Positions 62,694-64,000 of a stretch of DNA of 64,000 bases are shown here, one piece after another; position 1 is the first letter of the stretch; each line of letters opens with the position of its first letter. This DNA comes from Gracilimonas amylolytica (GTDB taxonomy: Bacteria > Bacteroidota > Rhodothermia > Balneolales > Balneolaceae), in assembly GCF_002911695.1 (NCBI RefSeq), contig NZ_PQBS01000016.1, positions 1 to 64,000 on the forward strand, in the 5' to 3' direction. The translations under genes and the position numbers were made by a program. The notes beneath the pieces were generated by a model. The model had not been told where the DNA came from, searched no databases, and saw nothing but the letters and a program-made list of their open reading frames with translations.

Positions 62694-64000
62694 ATGCTAA
62701 AAAATTACATTAAGATTGCGATAAGAAATCTCCTTAAAAAAAAGGGGTATTCGCTTATCAATATCACAGGGTTGGCTATTGGGCTTGCTACCTGCATACT
62801 TATAATTACTTATGTTTTAAATGAACGGAGTTATGATTCTTTTCATGATAAATCAGACCGTATTTACAGGATTGTCCAAACCACTGAATCGGCAGACCGA
62901 AATGAGAAACAAGCTACCACTCCATTTGAGCTTTCCCCGGTAATTGAAGAAGAGTTTCCAGGTTCTGTTCTGACAAGCGTCCGGTTCTTTGACATGCAGC
63001 TGGAATCCCACACATTTGTGAATCGTGAAGATGGGATCTCATTCAGGGAAGAAAACTTCTACTTCACCGATTCCACTTTCTTTGATATGTTTTCTGTAGA
63101 TCTAATTCAGGGAGACCCTAAAACCGCACTTCGGGACCCTTTATCTTTGGTACTTACCAAAGACCTTGCCACTAAATATTTTGGCAATGAAAACCCTATC
63201 GGGAAAGCGCTGAACTACCGGGGAATTCGAAACATGACGGTAACCGGTGTCATGGAAAACTGGCCGGAAACCTCACACATGAAGATCGATCTGCTGGCAT
63301 CATTTTCAAGCTTAGATGATATCTATGCGAGTAGTCCCGATTACAATTCAAGCTGGCTTTGGAATCCGATATGGACCTATGTACTGATCAATGAAAATAC
63401 GAACCCGGCTCAACTTGAAACACAGGTACAGGGCTTAGCAGAAAAATATTATTACGCCTACTCCGGCTGGCCTGAGGATGAATCGGTGAAGCTGGAACTG
63501 CAACCTATCACTGACATTCATCTGCATTCCAATCGTGATCAGGAAATGCAAGTAAACAGCTCTGCCATCTATACGAACATTCTGTTGGCTGTTGCCGGTT
63601 TCATTTTGATCATTGCCTGCATCAATTTTATGAATCTCTCAACAGCCCGATCACTGGAACGAAGACGTGAGGTGGGTTTGCGAAAGGTTATGGGAGGATA
63701 TAAAGAACAACTGATCTATCAGTTTTTGGGTGAATCGTTCTTTGTTTCACTTATCGCAATTATTTTAGGGTGCATTTTAGTTGTACTATCCCTTCCCTTT
63801 TTCAACGAGCTCACAGGAAAAACACTTACATTTGATCTATTTACTAACGCATATACCCTACCTGCACTTTTAGCTCTGACCCTTTTTGTCGCATTTTTCT
63901 CGGGTTCATATCCTGCCTTTTTTCTTTCATCATTCAATCCGGTTCAGGTTCTGAAAGGCAGTGGTATAAGCAGCCGATCCGGTGTTTTGTTTAGAAAGAT
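62694..64000 (+). CDS. FtsX/MacB-type ABC permease (cut by the window end)
   Basis: The frame from ATG 62694 stays open to the window end (435 codons). It starts with MLKNYIKIAIRNLLKKKGY and a membrane helix (SLINITGLAIGLATCILIITYVL), then a large extracytoplasmic MacB-type domain with FDMFSVDLIQGDPKTAL. Helices follow with AVAGFILIIACINFMNLSTARSLERRREVGLRKVMGG, which is the FtsX-like signature. This layout is standard for Bacteroidota FtsX-type permeases, which are often about 800 aa. It is the transport partner of the adaptor and ATPase. Confidence 0.93.
   Translation, partial: MLKNYIKIAIRNLLKKKGYSLINITGLAIGLATCILIITYVLNERSYDSFHDKSDRIYRIVQTTESADRNEKQATTPFELSPVIEEEFPGSVLTSVRFFDMQLESHTFVNREDGISFREENFYFTDSTFFDMFSVDLIQGDPKTALRDPLSLVLTKDLATKYFGNENPIGKALNYRGIRNMTVTGVMENWPETSHMKIDLLASFSSLDDIYASSPDYNSSWLWNPIWTYVLINENTNPAQLETQVQGLAEKYYYAYSGWPEDESVKLELQPITDIHLHSNRDQEMQVNSSAIYTNILLAVAGFILIIACINFMNLSTARSLERRREVGLRKVMGGYKEQLIYQFLGESFFVSLIAIILGCILVVLSLPFFNELTGKTLTFDLFTNAYTLPALLALTLFVAFFSGSYPAFFLSSFNPVQVLKGSGISSRSGVLFRK

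Overview
The window looks like a chromosomal segment of a marine, aerobic, heterotrophic member of the Bacteroidota/Balneolota/Rhodothermota assemblage (Balneola- or Gracilimonas-like). The clues are a type IX secretion tag (NYPNPFNP...) on a chitinase-like protein, moderate to low GC, mostly weak Shine-Dalgarno sites, M56-TonB and Bacteroidota-type ABC permease proteins, and LVIVD and DUF305 lipoproteins. Taxonomy is inferred from protein style only.

Region 1 (1-7.6 kb) is accessory. It holds an IS256-family element (1-1281), 1.3 kb without genes that carries two diverged tandem repeats and a 10-bp-phased AGCA array, and four leftward genes: a Walker-type replicative helicase/ATPase, an unknown 162-aa protein, an excisionase-like HTH protein and an orphan 462-aa protein. 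A tRNA-Leu(TAA) follows. This looks like an integrated replicon or satellite; no integrase lies inside the window.

Region 2 (7.8-23 kb) is housekeeping and stress response: a CheY-like receiver, a histidine kinase/OmpR pair, an FMN reductase, a macro-domain protein, RarA, a class II CPD photolyase, two unknown membrane proteins, an Fe-S (6-4) photolyase, a BlaI/M56 pair, PspC, a Gfo/Idh/MocA-like protein, and a small secreted protein behind a six-unit 11-bp TTAAC array resembling a Pho box.

Region 3 (23-34 kb) is fatty-acid degradation. A leftward fadD-fadN-fadA-SDR operon faces a divergent PaaI-type thioesterase. A Stealth phosphotransferase, a second acyl-CoA synthetase and a secreted M24 peptidase follow.

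Region 4 (34-39.8 kb) codes for cell-envelope proteins: an LVIVD lipoprotein, a DUF305 lipoprotein, an M61 peptidase and a CBS protein.

Region 5 (40-56 kb) is aromatic catabolism. hmgA and hpd (tyrosine) run leftward. The phenylacetate set paaA-B-C-D, paaG, paaH-I-J, paaY, paaZ and a paaF-like gene runs rightward. It is interrupted by a T9SS-tagged GH18 protein, a DUF4260 protein and a four-helix-bundle (S23/Avd-like) protein. Most gaps carry hairpin-forming or low-complexity repeats. paaE and paaK are not in the window.

Region 6 (56-64 kb) has a secreted TolB-propeller amidohydrolase, then an ABC efflux set (adaptor, ATPase, a serine hydrolase, and a permease cut by the window end). The adaptor and the permease share a GTAAC-type upstream motif.
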